Shown in pieces: positions 16,480-24,715 of a stretch of DNA of 64,000 bases (positions within the stretch are counted from its first letter, which is position 1; every line of letters begins with the position of its first letter). Under the pieces are notes generated by a model, which ran no database searches, was not told the origin of the DNA, and saw only the letters and a list, made by a program, of their open reading frames with translations. The stretch is from the NCBI RefSeq assembly GCF_900107135.1, contig NZ_FNOV01000005.1:78856-142855 (forward strand), read 5' to 3'. The stretch comes from Hymenobacter psychrophilus (GTDB lineage: Bacteria > Bacteroidota > Bacteroidia > Cytophagales > Hymenobacteraceae). The position numbers and the translations under genes were made by a program.

Positions 16480-17034
16480 ATGCTTCTCCCCTCTTTTCTG
16501 CCGCCGGTCCTGGTTCCGGAACTTGGCACCAGTCGCCTGCTATTACGCGCTTTTCGGGCCGAAGATTTGCCCGGCTTTACGGCCCTGCACCAAAACCCCG
16601 ATTTCTACCGCCACCTGGGTGGCCAGCCGCTTTCCGAAGAAGATACCTGGCGGCGCATCCTGACGCAACTCGGGCATTGGGCCTTGTTGGGCTACGGCTA
16701 CTGGGCCCTGGAAGAGCGGGCTACCGGCCGCTTCTGCGGGGCCGTGGGCCTGGCCGAGTACCAGCGGGGCCTCACACCTTCCATCGATGGCCTGCCCGAA
16801 GCCGGCTGGGTGCTCGACCCGCGCCTGCACGGGCAGGGCTACGCCGCCGAGGCCGTAACTGCCGCCCTCGCCTGGGCCGATGCCCACCTGGCCGCCCCGC
16901 GCACTGTCTGCATCATCGACCCCGAAAATGGACCCTCGCTCCGGCTGGCCGCCCGTTTCGGCTACCGCGAAATTGCCCGCCCCACCTACCACCATAAGCC
17001 GATTGTGCTGCTGGAGCGACGGGCGGGCGAATAA
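16480..17034 (+). CDS. GNAT-family N-acetyltransferase (RimJ/RimL type)
   Basis: A 184-residue acetyl-CoA-dependent transferase. Typical features: TSRLLLRAFRAEDLPGF at the N-terminus, PEAGWVLDPRLHGQGYAAEA (acetyl-CoA pyrophosphate loop, Q/RxxGxG/A as HGQGYA) and the NGPSLRLAARFGYRE motif of RimJ/RimL-like enzymes. The substrate is unknown. Start: ATG at 16480, placing the domain at the N-terminus; the much longer frame upstream is antisense to the response regulator and rejected. Divergent from the regulator, convergent with aspA. Confidence 0.9.
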   Translation: MLLPSFLPPVLVPELGTSRLLLRAFRAEDLPGFTALHQNPDFYRHLGGQPLSEEDTWRRILTQLGHWALLGYGYWALEERATGRFCGAVGLAEYQRGLTPSIDGLPEAGWVLDPRLHGQGYAAEAVTAALAWADAHLAAPRTVCIIDPENGPSLRLAARFGYREIARPTYHHKPIVLLERRAGE

Positions 17035-17047
17035 GCGAGTACGGCTT

Positions 17048-17104
17048 ACACCAAAACAGTCGGTCATCCTGAGCGAAGCTCAGGATGACCGACTGTTTTG
17101 GTGT
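17048..17104. terminator. Perfect 27-bp hairpin, bidirectional terminator and palindrome-family member
   Basis: Arms 17048-17074 and 17078-17104 are perfectly complementary, with a GAA loop. The core GGTCATCCTGAGC / GCTCAGGATGACC is the dispersed palindrome motif; the outer part ACACCAAAACAGTC gives an A run on one side and a T run on the other. It lies exactly between two convergent genes. Confidence 0.85.
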
Positions 17105-17116
17105 ATTTCTACTTCC

Positions 17117-18529
17117 CTACCGGATGAAATCCGGGCGGATCAGGTTTTCGAAGGTGAAGATTTCGTCCCACTTTTCCTGGCTGAGCAGGCCGCGCTCGGT
17201 TACGGCAATGTCGTGAACGGATTTGCCGGTTCGCAGGGCCTCCTTGGCAATATCGGCCGAGGCCTCGTAGCCGAGCACCGGGTTGAGCTGCGTGACGATG
17301 CCCACGCTGCCATACACGAGGTCGGCGGCGTGCTGGCGGTTGGCCGTAATGCCTACCACGCACTTTTCGCGCAGCGTGCGGCAGGCGTTGGTCATGTAGC
17401 TAATGCTGGTAAACAGCGCGAAGCTGATTACCGGCTCCATCACGTTAAGCTGCAGCTGGCCCGCCTCGGCGGCCATAGTCACGGTCAGGTCGGCCCCGAT
17501 AACGTAGAAAGCCGTCTGGTTTACCACTTCCGGAATCACGGGGTTCACCTTGCCGGGCATGATGCTGGAGCCGGGCTGCAGGGCGGGCAGGTTGATTTCG
17601 TTGATGCCGCAGCGCGGGCCCGAGGACAGCAGGCGCAAATCGTTGCAGATTTTGGAAAGCTTGACGGCCGTGCGCTTGAGCACGCCCGAGAGCTGCACGT
17701 AGGCGCCCGTATCGTAGGTGGCCTCGAACAGGTCGCCGGCCAGCACTAGGTCCAGCTCCGCAATGGTGCTCAGGTGGCGCGTTACCAGCTCGGCGTAGCC
17801 GTGGGGGGCATTTACGCCGGTGCCGATGGCCGTGGCCCCCATGTTGATTTCGCTGATCAGCAGGCGGCTGTCGGCAATGCGGGCGAGCTCCTCGCGCAGG
17901 TTGGTGGCAAAAGCCCGGAACTCGTCGCCCATGCTCATGGGCACGGCGTCCTGGAGCTGGGTGCGGCCCATTTTCAGCACGTCGCGGAACTCGTCGCCCT
18001 TGGCGGCGAAGGCCTCAGCCAGCTCGCCCAGCCCCTCGCTGTAGCTCACCAGCTTGTGGCTGAGGGCAATGCGGAAGGCCGTGGGGTAGGCGTCGTTGGT
18101 GCTTTGCGAGCAGTTGACGTGGTTGTTGGGGTGGCAGAACTGGTACTCGCCCTTCTGGTGGCCCATGATTTCGAGCGCCACGTTGGCAATTACCTCGTTG
18201 GCGTTCATGTTCACCGACGTACCCGCGCCGCCCTGAATCATGTCGGTCGGAAACTGGTCGTTGAACTCGCCGGCCGCTACCCGGTCGCAGGCCGCGGCAA
18301 TGGCCTTAGCAATGCCCTCCGGCAGCACGCCCAACTCGTGGTTGGCCAGGGCGGCGGCCTTTTTCACGTAGGCCAGGGCCCGCACAAACAGCGGCTCCGA
18401 GCTCAGCGGAATACCCGTAATGGCGAAGTTTTCGAGGGCCCGCAGCGTCTGAATGCCGTAATAGGCCTGGTTCGGAATCTCGCGCTCACCTAAAAAATCG
18501 TGTTCGAGGCGGAAATCAGCAGTTGTCAT
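17117..18529 (-). CDS. aspA: Aspartate ammonia-lyase
   Basis: Reversibly deaminates aspartate to fumarate. The 470 residues show the fumarase/aspartase family landmarks: GGAGTSVNMNANEV, QSTNDAYPTAFRIA, GRTQLQDAVPM, and the signature GSSIMPGKVNPV that includes the catalytic Ser loop. Aspartase rather than fumarase is favoured by the length and the DMIQGGAGTS context. Start: ATG at 18529, giving MTTADFRLEHDFLGE; the longer frame is not conserved. A TACCTTCG box lies 38 bases upstream. Transcribed alone, ending at the 27-bp hairpin. Confidence 0.94.
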   Translation of the reverse strand: MTTADFRLEHDFLGEREIPNQAYYGIQTLRALENFAITGIPLSSEPLFVRALAYVKKAAALANHELGVLPEGIAKAIAAACDRVAAGEFNDQFPTDMIQGGAGTSVNMNANEVIANVALEIMGHQKGEYQFCHPNNHVNCSQSTNDAYPTAFRIALSHKLVSYSEGLGELAEAFAAKGDEFRDVLKMGRTQLQDAVPMSMGDEFRAFATNLREELARIADSRLLISEINMGATAIGTGVNAPHGYAELVTRHLSTIAELDLVLAGDLFEATYDTGAYVQLSGVLKRTAVKLSKICNDLRLLSSGPRCGINEINLPALQPGSSIMPGKVNPVIPEVVNQTAFYVIGADLTVTMAAEAGQLQLNVMEPVISFALFTSISYMTNACRTLREKCVVGITANRQHAADLVYGSVGIVTQLNPVLGYEASADIAKEALRTGKSVHDIAVTERGLLSQEKWDEIFTFENLIRPDFIR

Positions 18530-18566
18530 AAGCAGTAGGTAGCGGATGGGTGGGGGAAATGGAACG

Positions 18567-18574
18567 CGAAGGTA
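18567..18574 (-). promoter_or_regulatory. Promoter -7 box of aspA
   Basis: Minus-strand TACCTTCG, 38 bases before the aspA ATG. Confidence 0.5.
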
Positions 18575-18643
18575 AGCCGCCCAACCGAAGCAGTGCCCCA
18601 CCAAAGCCGGCCTGGTTCCGGCGGGGCACTATTTCGCAACTGC

Positions 18644-19525
18644 CTAGAAGTTGTAAGCCAGGCCGCCGGTTACGGCCGTCGATTTGCCCACGTTGCGGCC
18701 CGCCACGTAGGTGCTGCCGCCTACCACCAGCCCAAAGCCCTGCGCCAGCGGCCGGAAGGCACTCCCCCCTACCCGGATGAAGTTGACGCGGGTAGCCGGG
18801 AAAAAGCCGTCGAAACCCGGCTGCAGAATATCGGTGCCGGGGCCCGAGCGCTGCACCGTGGCCCAGCCATCGACGTAGATGGAGGGGCCGGCGTAGCCCG
18901 TTTTCAGCTCGGCCAGAAACGCGTTGGGCACCCGGCCCGAACGCAGGCTGTAGCCCGCCTGCCCGGTTACGAACACGCCCGAAGCCGTTTGCAGGTGCGC
19001 AATGCCCGATGTGGAGGCCTTGGTGGCGCGGTTGCCGATGGCAATAATGTATTCCAGCCCCTGCTCGCTCTTGTAGTTGCTGGCCGGCGTGCTCAGGCTC
19101 ACGGCACCCAGCAGATTCAGCACGCTGCTGCCCAGCACCGTGGAGTAGGCCTTGAACTTGAGCAGCCCGGTTACATCCTGCAGGCCCTGGCGCACATTGG
19201 TGTAGCCCAAATCGTTGATTACCTGCTCGCCGGCGTGGCCCTCGGAGCGCACGAAGGGCAGGCTCACGACGGCCTCAATTTTATCGGTAAGACCATAGTT
19301 GGCAAACACGTTGACCGACTGAATATGGATCCGCTCGAAAATGGGTACGCGGTCGACTTTTTCGGGCACCAGGTATACCTGCTGGTACCACTCCTGGGTG
19401 GTGGAAATAGACGCCGAGCCATGTTTGCGGCCCGACATGAAGCCGTTGCTCAGACTCTGAGCCGAAGCATGCAGGCCGCTCAGCAGCAAAACAGCCACGA
19501 TGGGCGAGAAGTAGCGTTGGTTCAT
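18644..19525 (-). CDS. Secreted outer-membrane beta-barrel-like protein
   Basis: A 293-residue protein with a signal peptide (SPIVAVLLLSGLHASAQ). The rest is alternating-polarity strands rich in Gly, Tyr and Phe, ending in a C-terminal GGLAYNF, which fits an outer-membrane beta-barrel with terminal Phe. It resembles 'transporter' or MetA-pathway phenol degradation type barrels found in Bacteroidota, but I cannot name a substrate. Start: ATG at 19525. A TACTTTTG box lies at 19599-19606. Divergent from the fasciclin gene. Confidence 0.75.
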   Translation of the reverse strand: MNQRYFSPIVAVLLLSGLHASAQSLSNGFMSGRKHGSASISTTQEWYQQVYLVPEKVDRVPIFERIHIQSVNVFANYGLTDKIEAVVSLPFVRSEGHAGEQVINDLGYTNVRQGLQDVTGLLKFKAYSTVLGSSVLNLLGAVSLSTPASNYKSEQGLEYIIAIGNRATKASTSGIAHLQTASGVFVTGQAGYSLRSGRVPNAFLAELKTGYAGPSIYVDGWATVQRSGPGTDILQPGFDGFFPATRVNFIRVGGSAFRPLAQGFGLVVGGSTYVAGRNVGKSTAVTGGLAYNF

Positions 19526-19598
19526 CGAAAAAAGGGCGTTAAGCAAGAAAGAAAATTAAAGGCGTTTAACCGGAATAACACAATTCCCGAATCGGGAG

Positions 19599-19606
19599 CA
19601 AAAGTA
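19599..19606 (-). promoter_or_regulatory. Promoter -7 box of the barrel gene
   Basis: Minus-strand TACTTTTG matches TAnnTTTG, 73 bases before the ATG. Confidence 0.45.
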
Positions 19607-19711
19607 GTTCACACAATCGTTTCCGAGCGCCGACCTACGGAAAATAATCGGGCTACGGTTTGCATGCTGGCTAAATCCGAAGAACTTTTGTTCTCGTTAA
19701 TACGCCCCGAC

Positions 19712-19744
19712 TTTGGGAACGAACGCCAAAGTATCTTACTTTTG
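19712..19744 (+). promoter_or_regulatory. Promoter of the fasciclin gene
   Basis: TTTG at 19712-19715 and TACTTTTG at 19737-19744 with 21 bases between them; the ATG follows 13 bases later. Confidence 0.6.
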
Positions 19745-19757
19745 TCCTGCAAGAAAT

Positions 19758-20744
19758 ATGAAAAACTTCTCCGCACGCTGTTTTCCACTCCTGAGCGCCG
19801 CTACTTTGCTGCTGGCTGGCTGCTCCGAAAAACAGGATATCACCCCCTCAATTGCAGCCATTGCCGTGAACACGGCCGAGTTCCAGATTCTGGAAGACGC
19901 CGCGGTACGGGGTGGCGTTGTGCCGTTGCTGTCGAATAAAAATCCTAACGACCCCAGCGGTAACTTCACGGTTTTCGCGCCCAACAACGCCGCCTTCGCC
20001 CGGCTGGGTCTCACTTCGGCGGCCGACCTGAACGGTCTGCAGAAAGGCTTCCTGACCAATACACTCTATTACCACGTGGCCAGTGGCAACTTGCCGGGCT
20101 CCGGGCTCACGGCCGGCAGCGCCTCTACCTCGGCCCTCAAAGTTGACCGCCGCATTGTGGTGCGAACCGATGGCACGCGCTACGTAAATGGCTCGCGCCT
20201 CGTGGCCACCGACGTAGCCGCCGCCAACGGCACTATTCACGTCATCGACAAAGTGCTGCTGGCTACCGGACTCGATATTGTGGAGTCGGCCATGGCCCTG
20301 AGCCAGGCCAAGGTGTTTGTAAAGCCGGAGCTGACGTTTCTGGTAGAAGCTGTGCTATATGCTGAACTGGACAAGGCCCTGTCGGCCTCGCCGGGCAGCC
20401 CGCAACTCACCGTTTTTGCCCCTACCGATCAGGCGTTCCGCGAGCTGGGCACTTTGCTGGGCGTGCCGCTGGTTGTGCCGGCCGATATCCGTAAGCTGCC
20501 CAAGGCCACCGTGCAGGCCGTGCTGCTTAACCATGTAGTAGCCGGCAGCCGCTTCACGCCCGAGCTGCCCGAAAATGCCGCCGTGCCCACGCTGGGAGGC
20601 GGCAGCCTGCGGCTGGGGCCTTTCGCGGCCGGCACCCTCACGGTGCAGGGCGCGGGCAACGCCGCCCCGGTCGGCATGGCCATCCCGGATGTGCAGTGCG
20701 TGAACGGGATAGTACACGTGATTGACCGCGTACTCCTGCCCTAA
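19758..20744 (+). CDS. Two-domain fasciclin (FAS1) lipoprotein
   Basis: A 328-residue exported protein. The signal LLSAATLLLAGCSEK ends in a lipobox Cys. Two FAS1 adhesion domains follow: the first has FTVFAPNNAAFARL and GTIHVIDKVLL, the second has LTVFAPTDQAFREL, LLNHVVAG and GIVHVIDRVLLP. These H1/H2 motifs are intact in both. Such proteins act in surface adhesion or matrix. Start: ATG at 19758, giving the signal peptide; a longer frame upstream would overlap the promoter. Confidence 0.92.
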   Translation: MKNFSARCFPLLSAATLLLAGCSEKQDITPSIAAIAVNTAEFQILEDAAVRGGVVPLLSNKNPNDPSGNFTVFAPNNAAFARLGLTSAADLNGLQKGFLTNTLYYHVASGNLPGSGLTAGSASTSALKVDRRIVVRTDGTRYVNGSRLVATDVAAANGTIHVIDKVLLATGLDIVESAMALSQAKVFVKPELTFLVEAVLYAELDKALSASPGSPQLTVFAPTDQAFRELGTLLGVPLVVPADIRKLPKATVQAVLLNHVVAGSRFTPELPENAAVPTLGGGSLRLGPFAAGTLTVQGAGNAAPVGMAIPDVQCVNGIVHVIDRVLLP

Positions 20745-20837
20745 CACCACCGGCTGACGATACACTGGCGGCCGGCCCTAGCTCAACTGTAGATTCAATA
20801 CCTTGCGGACCCCAGGCGTTTGTATGGCTTCAACTTT

Positions 20838-22412
20838 ATGACTGCTCCCTTCCCCTTCTGCCGTTTTCGGCGCGTGCTGTTCTACTCGAAGCTACTGGTG
20901 CTGGCCTTGCTGGCGGGGCTGCCCTCGGCGTGGGCGCAGGGCCCGGGCAAGTATTCGCTCGAAGGGGAGTGGAAGGGGCCGCTGGCCGTGCCGGGCGGCA
21001 GCCTCCCGATTCAGCTTATTGTTACGGAACTGGCCAGCGGCAACCGCTTTGCGGTGCTGAACGTGGTGCCCCAGCGCATCAACCGCATTCCGACTACGGT
21101 GGAGCAGCGGGGCGATACCGTGGTATTTATAGCGGAGCAGGTGGGCTGCCGGTTTAAGGGCGTGCGCACCGCCGAGGGCAACCGCCTGACGGGCGTCTGG
21201 AGCCAGCCCGGCTTTCGGGCGGCTCTCACCCTGGAATTTGTGCCGCCCCCCGTTGCCGCCGCACCGAAAACGTTTAAGTTTCCGCCCCCCTACCGGGTGC
21301 AGGAGGTGAAATTCGCCAACGAAACCGATAAAATAGTTTTTGCTGGTACCCTGACCATTCCGGCCGGCGAGGGGCCTTTCCCGGCCGTGGCGCTGCTTTC
21401 CGACTGGGGTTCGCAGGACCAGGATGGTCGCTACGGCGACTACAAGCTACTGGGGGGCCTCGCCGATTACCTGACCCGCCGCGGTATTGCCGTGCTCCGC
21501 TTCCCCGACCGGGGCGTGGGCCAAACCGGGAGCCGCAACGAGCTGGCAAGCCCCGAGGACCGGACCCGCGACGCCCAGGCCGCCCTGCAGTTTATGCGCA
21601 CTCAGCCCCTGCTCGATGGGGCGAACCTGGGGCTGCTGGGCCACGGCGAAGGTGGCAATGTGGCGCTGCTCGCCGCTAGCCGAACCCTGCCCCCGGCATT
21701 TGTAGTGGCCCTGGCCGCGGCCGGCCAGTCGGGCCTGGAGGTGCTCAGTACCCAGCCGGCTATAGGCTGGCCCGCCGCGCTTTCCGATTCGCTGCTGAGC
21801 CGCACGGCGCACGAGCGGGCCGCCACGCAAGCCGCCGGCCAGGCCCGGGTGGAGAAGATGCGCAGTAGCGGTGCCAACGCCGCCCAGGTACAAGTGCAGC
21901 AGGAGCAGGTGTTTCTGCGGCAGCGGGCCGACGACCGGAAGCGTCTCGACGCCCTAGCCCGGGAGCAGCGGCCACTCCTGGATATCGTGCGCCTCACCCC
22001 CGACGATGCCACCGCCCGCGGCCTGCTTTTTAAGGGCCTGCGGGAACAACGGCCCAACCAGCCCGACTCGACCTACGCCGCGGTGGCCGACCGCCTCACT
22101 ACCCCCTGGGCACGGTCGTACCTGCGTTTCTACCCCCAGCAGGAGTTGGCCACCGTGCAGTGCCCGGTGCTGCTGCTACACGGCTCCGACGATTTACTGC
22201 TTAACCCCGATACCAATCTCAGCCTGCTGATGAAGGGTATGAAGGGCAATAAATTAGCAGAAAGCCGGCAGCTAAGTGGCGTCAACCACCTGTTTCAGGG
22301 CCCCGCCAGCGAGTGGCCGCTCATCGACGGCCGGCAGTCTCCGGCCGTATCGACGGTAGCCCTGGATGCCATCCGCATCTGGATTCAGGCCCTGGCCCCA
22401 CCGGCGAAGTAG
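20838..22412 (+). CDS. Secreted alpha/beta-hydrolase-fold protein lacking the nucleophile Ser
   Basis: A 524-residue exported protein (signal ending ALLAGLPSAWAQ). An N-terminal beta-rich domain (about 40-150) is followed by an alpha/beta-hydrolase domain of the EstA/S9-like esterase type: FPAVALLSDWGSQDQDG, RFPDRGVGQT, then the elbow GLLGHGEGGN, then VLLLHGSDDLLLNP and GVNHLF. The elbow should read GHSEGG; residue 270 is Gly (codon GGC at 21645-21647), one base from Ser AGC. The Asp and His of the triad remain. Either a natural non-enzyme or a sequence error. Start: ATG at 20838. Confidence 0.85.
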   Translation: MTAPFPFCRFRRVLFYSKLLVLALLAGLPSAWAQGPGKYSLEGEWKGPLAVPGGSLPIQLIVTELASGNRFAVLNVVPQRINRIPTTVEQRGDTVVFIAEQVGCRFKGVRTAEGNRLTGVWSQPGFRAALTLEFVPPPVAAAPKTFKFPPPYRVQEVKFANETDKIVFAGTLTIPAGEGPFPAVALLSDWGSQDQDGRYGDYKLLGGLADYLTRRGIAVLRFPDRGVGQTGSRNELASPEDRTRDAQAALQFMRTQPLLDGANLGLLGHGEGGNVALLAASRTLPPAFVVALAAAGQSGLEVLSTQPAIGWPAALSDSLLSRTAHERAATQAAGQARVEKMRSSGANAAQVQVQQEQVFLRQRADDRKRLDALAREQRPLLDIVRLTPDDATARGLLFKGLREQRPNQPDSTYAAVADRLTTPWARSYLRFYPQQELATVQCPVLLLHGSDDLLLNPDTNLSLLMKGMKGNKLAESRQLSGVNHLFQGPASEWPLIDGRQSPAVSTVALDAIRIWIQALAPPAK

Positions 22413-22594
22413 CTGAAAGTACGCTAGTGAAATAGTGAGTTAGTGAGCTTGCTGCTTGGTCGGTCCTGATTGCGCCACCTGCTCCACTTGTGCCGACAGG
22501 CCCCCCAGGTATCAGACGCCCATTTCACTAGCGCCCCTTTACCTATCTTGCCGGCTCCGATCCGTTGGTTTGGGACGACTGGATACGTATTGTG

Positions 22595-22948
22595 ATGACT
22601 ACTTACGCTCCTGGCCTGCATATTCTGGCCACATTTACGGCGCCGGTGCCGGCCCTGCGGGATATGGACGCCTGCCAGGCGTTTTTCGACGCGCAAATTG
22701 CCGCGCAGGGCCTGACGGCAGTGGGCGCGGCCTACCACGCCTTCGAGGCCGGCGGCTTCACGGCCGTTGTGGCCCTCACCGAGTCGCACCTGAGCATTCA
22801 TACCTGGCCCGAGCACGGCCTGGCTACCTTCGATGTGTTTTTGAGCAATTTCCGGCGCGACAATGCCGACCGGGCCCAGGCGCTGTACACGGCCACCCTG
22901 GCCTTTTTCGGGGCCACTGAGCAGCATAAAACCGAGGTGCGCCGATGA
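22595..22948 (+). CDS. speD: SpeD-family pyruvoyl decarboxylase homologue (C84S)
   Basis: A 117-residue homologue of bacterial AdoMet decarboxylase proenzyme. The self-cleavage motif is intact: LTESHLSIHTWPEHG, with cleavage expected between Glu63 and Ser64 to form the pyruvoyl group, and His69 present. The catalytic Cys of the TCG motif (Cys83 in the Thermotoga enzyme) is replaced by Ser84 in FDVFLSN. The substrate may therefore not be AdoMet; SpeD-derived ornithine and arginine decarboxylases are known in bacteria. Start: ATG at 22595 (an earlier frame start is not conserved). The stop overlaps the next ATG (ATGA). Confidence 0.88.
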   Translation: MTTYAPGLHILATFTAPVPALRDMDACQAFFDAQIAAQGLTAVGAAYHAFEAGGFTAVVALTESHLSIHTWPEHGLATFDVFLSNFRRDNADRAQALYTATLAFFGATEQHKTEVRR

Positions 22949-24240
22949 GCCAGCCCGTTACTGCCTTCGCCCCGGCCGCCGTGCGCTGCCCCCACTGCGG
23001 CCACGAGGTGCGCTACTACGATGCCCGGCAGAGCACCTTTTTCGGCTGCCCCGAGTGCCATACGTTTTTCACGCACAATGAAATACGCGCCCTCCAGAAA
23101 ATACGCCGCTTCAAGGAGTACCCGAATCACATCCGGCCGCTGGCGCTGGGCAGCACGGGCCGGCTGGCGGGCGAAACCTACCGCGTTACGGGCTACCAGT
23201 GGCGCTGCGAAGCCAAAAGCCCCGACTACCGCTGGGAGGAATTTCAGTTGCGCCACGAAACCACCGGGGCCAGCCGGCAGCTGGCCGTGTTTGAGGGCCA
23301 CTGGCTGCTAATTGAGCCCACCGACGAAGAGTTCAAACCCAATAAAGAGCAATCCATTCCTACCCTTAAGCAGCAATTCGAGCTCTACAACCGTTACAAG
23401 CCCCGGGTGCTGTACGCCGAGGGCGAGTTCGATTGGAACGTACTGGCCGACGAAAGCCTGACTATCTCGGAGTACATTGCCCCGCCGCAGATGCTGGTGC
23501 GCGAACGGAACAAGTACGACGAATGGTACCGGGCCCGGCACCTGGAGCCCGCCGAGGTAGCCGCGGCGTTCGGGCTGGAGCCTGGCCAACTGCCCTACCG
23601 CCAGGGGGTGGGAGCCGCCCAGCCAGCCCCGGGCGGGGCGGCCTGGCCCCTGCTGAGCACCGTGGCGCTGCTGATGGCCCTGCTGGTGGTGCTCACCCAC
23701 GTTTTTCTGATGAAGTGGGGCAACGAAACCGTGTTCAACCAGGAATTCGTGAGTTTCGCTCCTCCGCCAACTACCCCGGGAGCCGCCGCGCCCGAGCGGC
23801 CGATGCTGGTGTCGCCCTCGTTTGCGGTGCCCGGTACCGGCGCGCTCACCGTAGACTTGCAGGCCGGCGTAGACAACAGCTGGGTGGAGATTCCTTACGC
23901 GCTGGTGAACGAGCAAACCGGCCAGCAGTTCGCGGCCACCACCAACCTGGAGCACTACTCGGGCGTGGAAGACGGGGAGAGCTGGCAGGAGGGCGACCGG
24001 GAGGCCAACACGCTGCTTAACCAGGTGCCGGCCGGCCAGTACCACCTCAACTTCTACCCGCTTGCCGACCCAGGCAAGGCCGAGCAAGTCCAGTTCCGGG
24101 CCACCGTGCGGGCGCGGGCCACGGCCGGCTCCAACGCCTTCCTGGCGTTACTGCTGCTGTTGCTGTACCCTGGCTATAGCTACCTTCGCCGGTCTTCGCA
24201 CGAACACACCCGCTGGCAAAATTCCGACTTCGGCCCCTGA
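22945..24240 (+). CDS. DUF4178 membrane-anchored protein with N-terminal zinc ribbon
   Basis: A 431-residue protein. The N-terminus has a zinc ribbon CPHCGHEV...CPEC (about residues 14-35). It is followed by a DUF4178-type domain (LGSTGRLAGETYRVTGYQWR, YRWEEFQLRHETTGA, DEFDWNVL-like GEFDWNVLADESLTISEYI). A membrane helix lies near 232-253 (TVALLMALLVVLTHVFLM), then an extracytoplasmic beta-rich region and a second C-terminal helix (AFLALLLLLLYPGYSYL). Function is unknown; DUF4178 genes recur next to SpeD/SpeE-like and DUF350 genes. Overlaps speD by 4 bases, so the two are coupled. Confidence 0.85.
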   Translation: MSQPVTAFAPAAVRCPHCGHEVRYYDARQSTFFGCPECHTFFTHNEIRALQKIRRFKEYPNHIRPLALGSTGRLAGETYRVTGYQWRCEAKSPDYRWEEFQLRHETTGASRQLAVFEGHWLLIEPTDEEFKPNKEQSIPTLKQQFELYNRYKPRVLYAEGEFDWNVLADESLTISEYIAPPQMLVRERNKYDEWYRARHLEPAEVAAAFGLEPGQLPYRQGVGAAQPAPGGAAWPLLSTVALLMALLVVLTHVFLMKWGNETVFNQEFVSFAPPPTTPGAAAPERPMLVSPSFAVPGTGALTVDLQAGVDNSWVEIPYALVNEQTGQQFAATTNLEHYSGVEDGESWQEGDREANTLLNQVPAGQYHLNFYPLADPGKAEQVQFRATVRARATAGSNAFLALLLLLLYPGYSYLRRSSHEHTRWQNSDFGP

Positions 24241-24263
24241 CAAACTGCCCTTTTCTCCGCCGC

Positions 24264-24455
24264 ATGGACTGGTTTCGCTCCCTCTGGAAAATCCGCTTTT
24301 ACGCCCTGTTTGCCTTGCTGGTATACAGTGGCTTCGTGTGGGCCGGCCTCTCGGGCCGGCGCCTGCTCGGCGACGACAACGAGGCCGAGCCCAACCGCAA
24401 CGGCACCGCCCGCACCGGCAGCTCCCGCGGCCGGGTAATGTACTTTCATAAGTGA
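24264..24455 (+). CDS. 63-aa single-pass membrane peptide in the polyamine-type cluster
   Basis: Not recognised. One membrane segment (about residues 10-28, RFYALFALLVYSGFVWAG) is followed by a polar tail with basic and Asn/Gly residues. The ATG at 24264 follows the DUF4178 stop by 23 bases, and the DUF350 ATG lies 44 bases after its stop, so it fits the operon. Its placement between two conserved partners supports that it is real. Confidence 0.65.
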   Translation: MDWFRSLWKIRFYALFALLVYSGFVWAGLSGRRLLGDDNEAEPNRNGTARTGSSRGRVMYFHK

Positions 24456-24499
24456 CGTGCAGTTCTGGCTCCTTACTCCTGGCTTCTAACTTCTCCGAA

Positions 24500-24715
24500 A
24501 TGGAATACCTCAACTTCAAGCTCATCATCGCGTCGGTGCTGTACTCGGTGATAGGCATTAGTATTCTGATGCTCAGCTTTTTTGTTATCGATAAACTCAC
24601 GCCGGGCATGCTCTGGAAGGAGATTATCGAGGAGCACAACATGGCCCTGGCCATTATGGCAGCGGCCTTTATGATTGCCGTGTCCCTGATTATCAGTTCG
24701 GCCATTCATGGATAA
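24500..24715 (+). CDS. DUF350 small membrane protein
   Basis: A 71-residue protein with two membrane helices (LIIASVLYSVIGISILMLSF and MALAIMAAAFMIAVSLIIS) joined by a conserved polar segment DKLTPGMLWKEIIEEHN, typical of a single DUF350 unit (E. coli YjfL has several). Function unknown; the family occurs in membrane-stress and polyamine-linked neighbourhoods. Start: ATG at 24500, since the longer frame is polar and overlaps the upstream stop. Overlaps the speE-like gene by 8 bases. Confidence 0.85.
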   Translation: MEYLNFKLIIASVLYSVIGISILMLSFFVIDKLTPGMLWKEIIEEHNMALAIMAAAFMIAVSLIISSAIHG

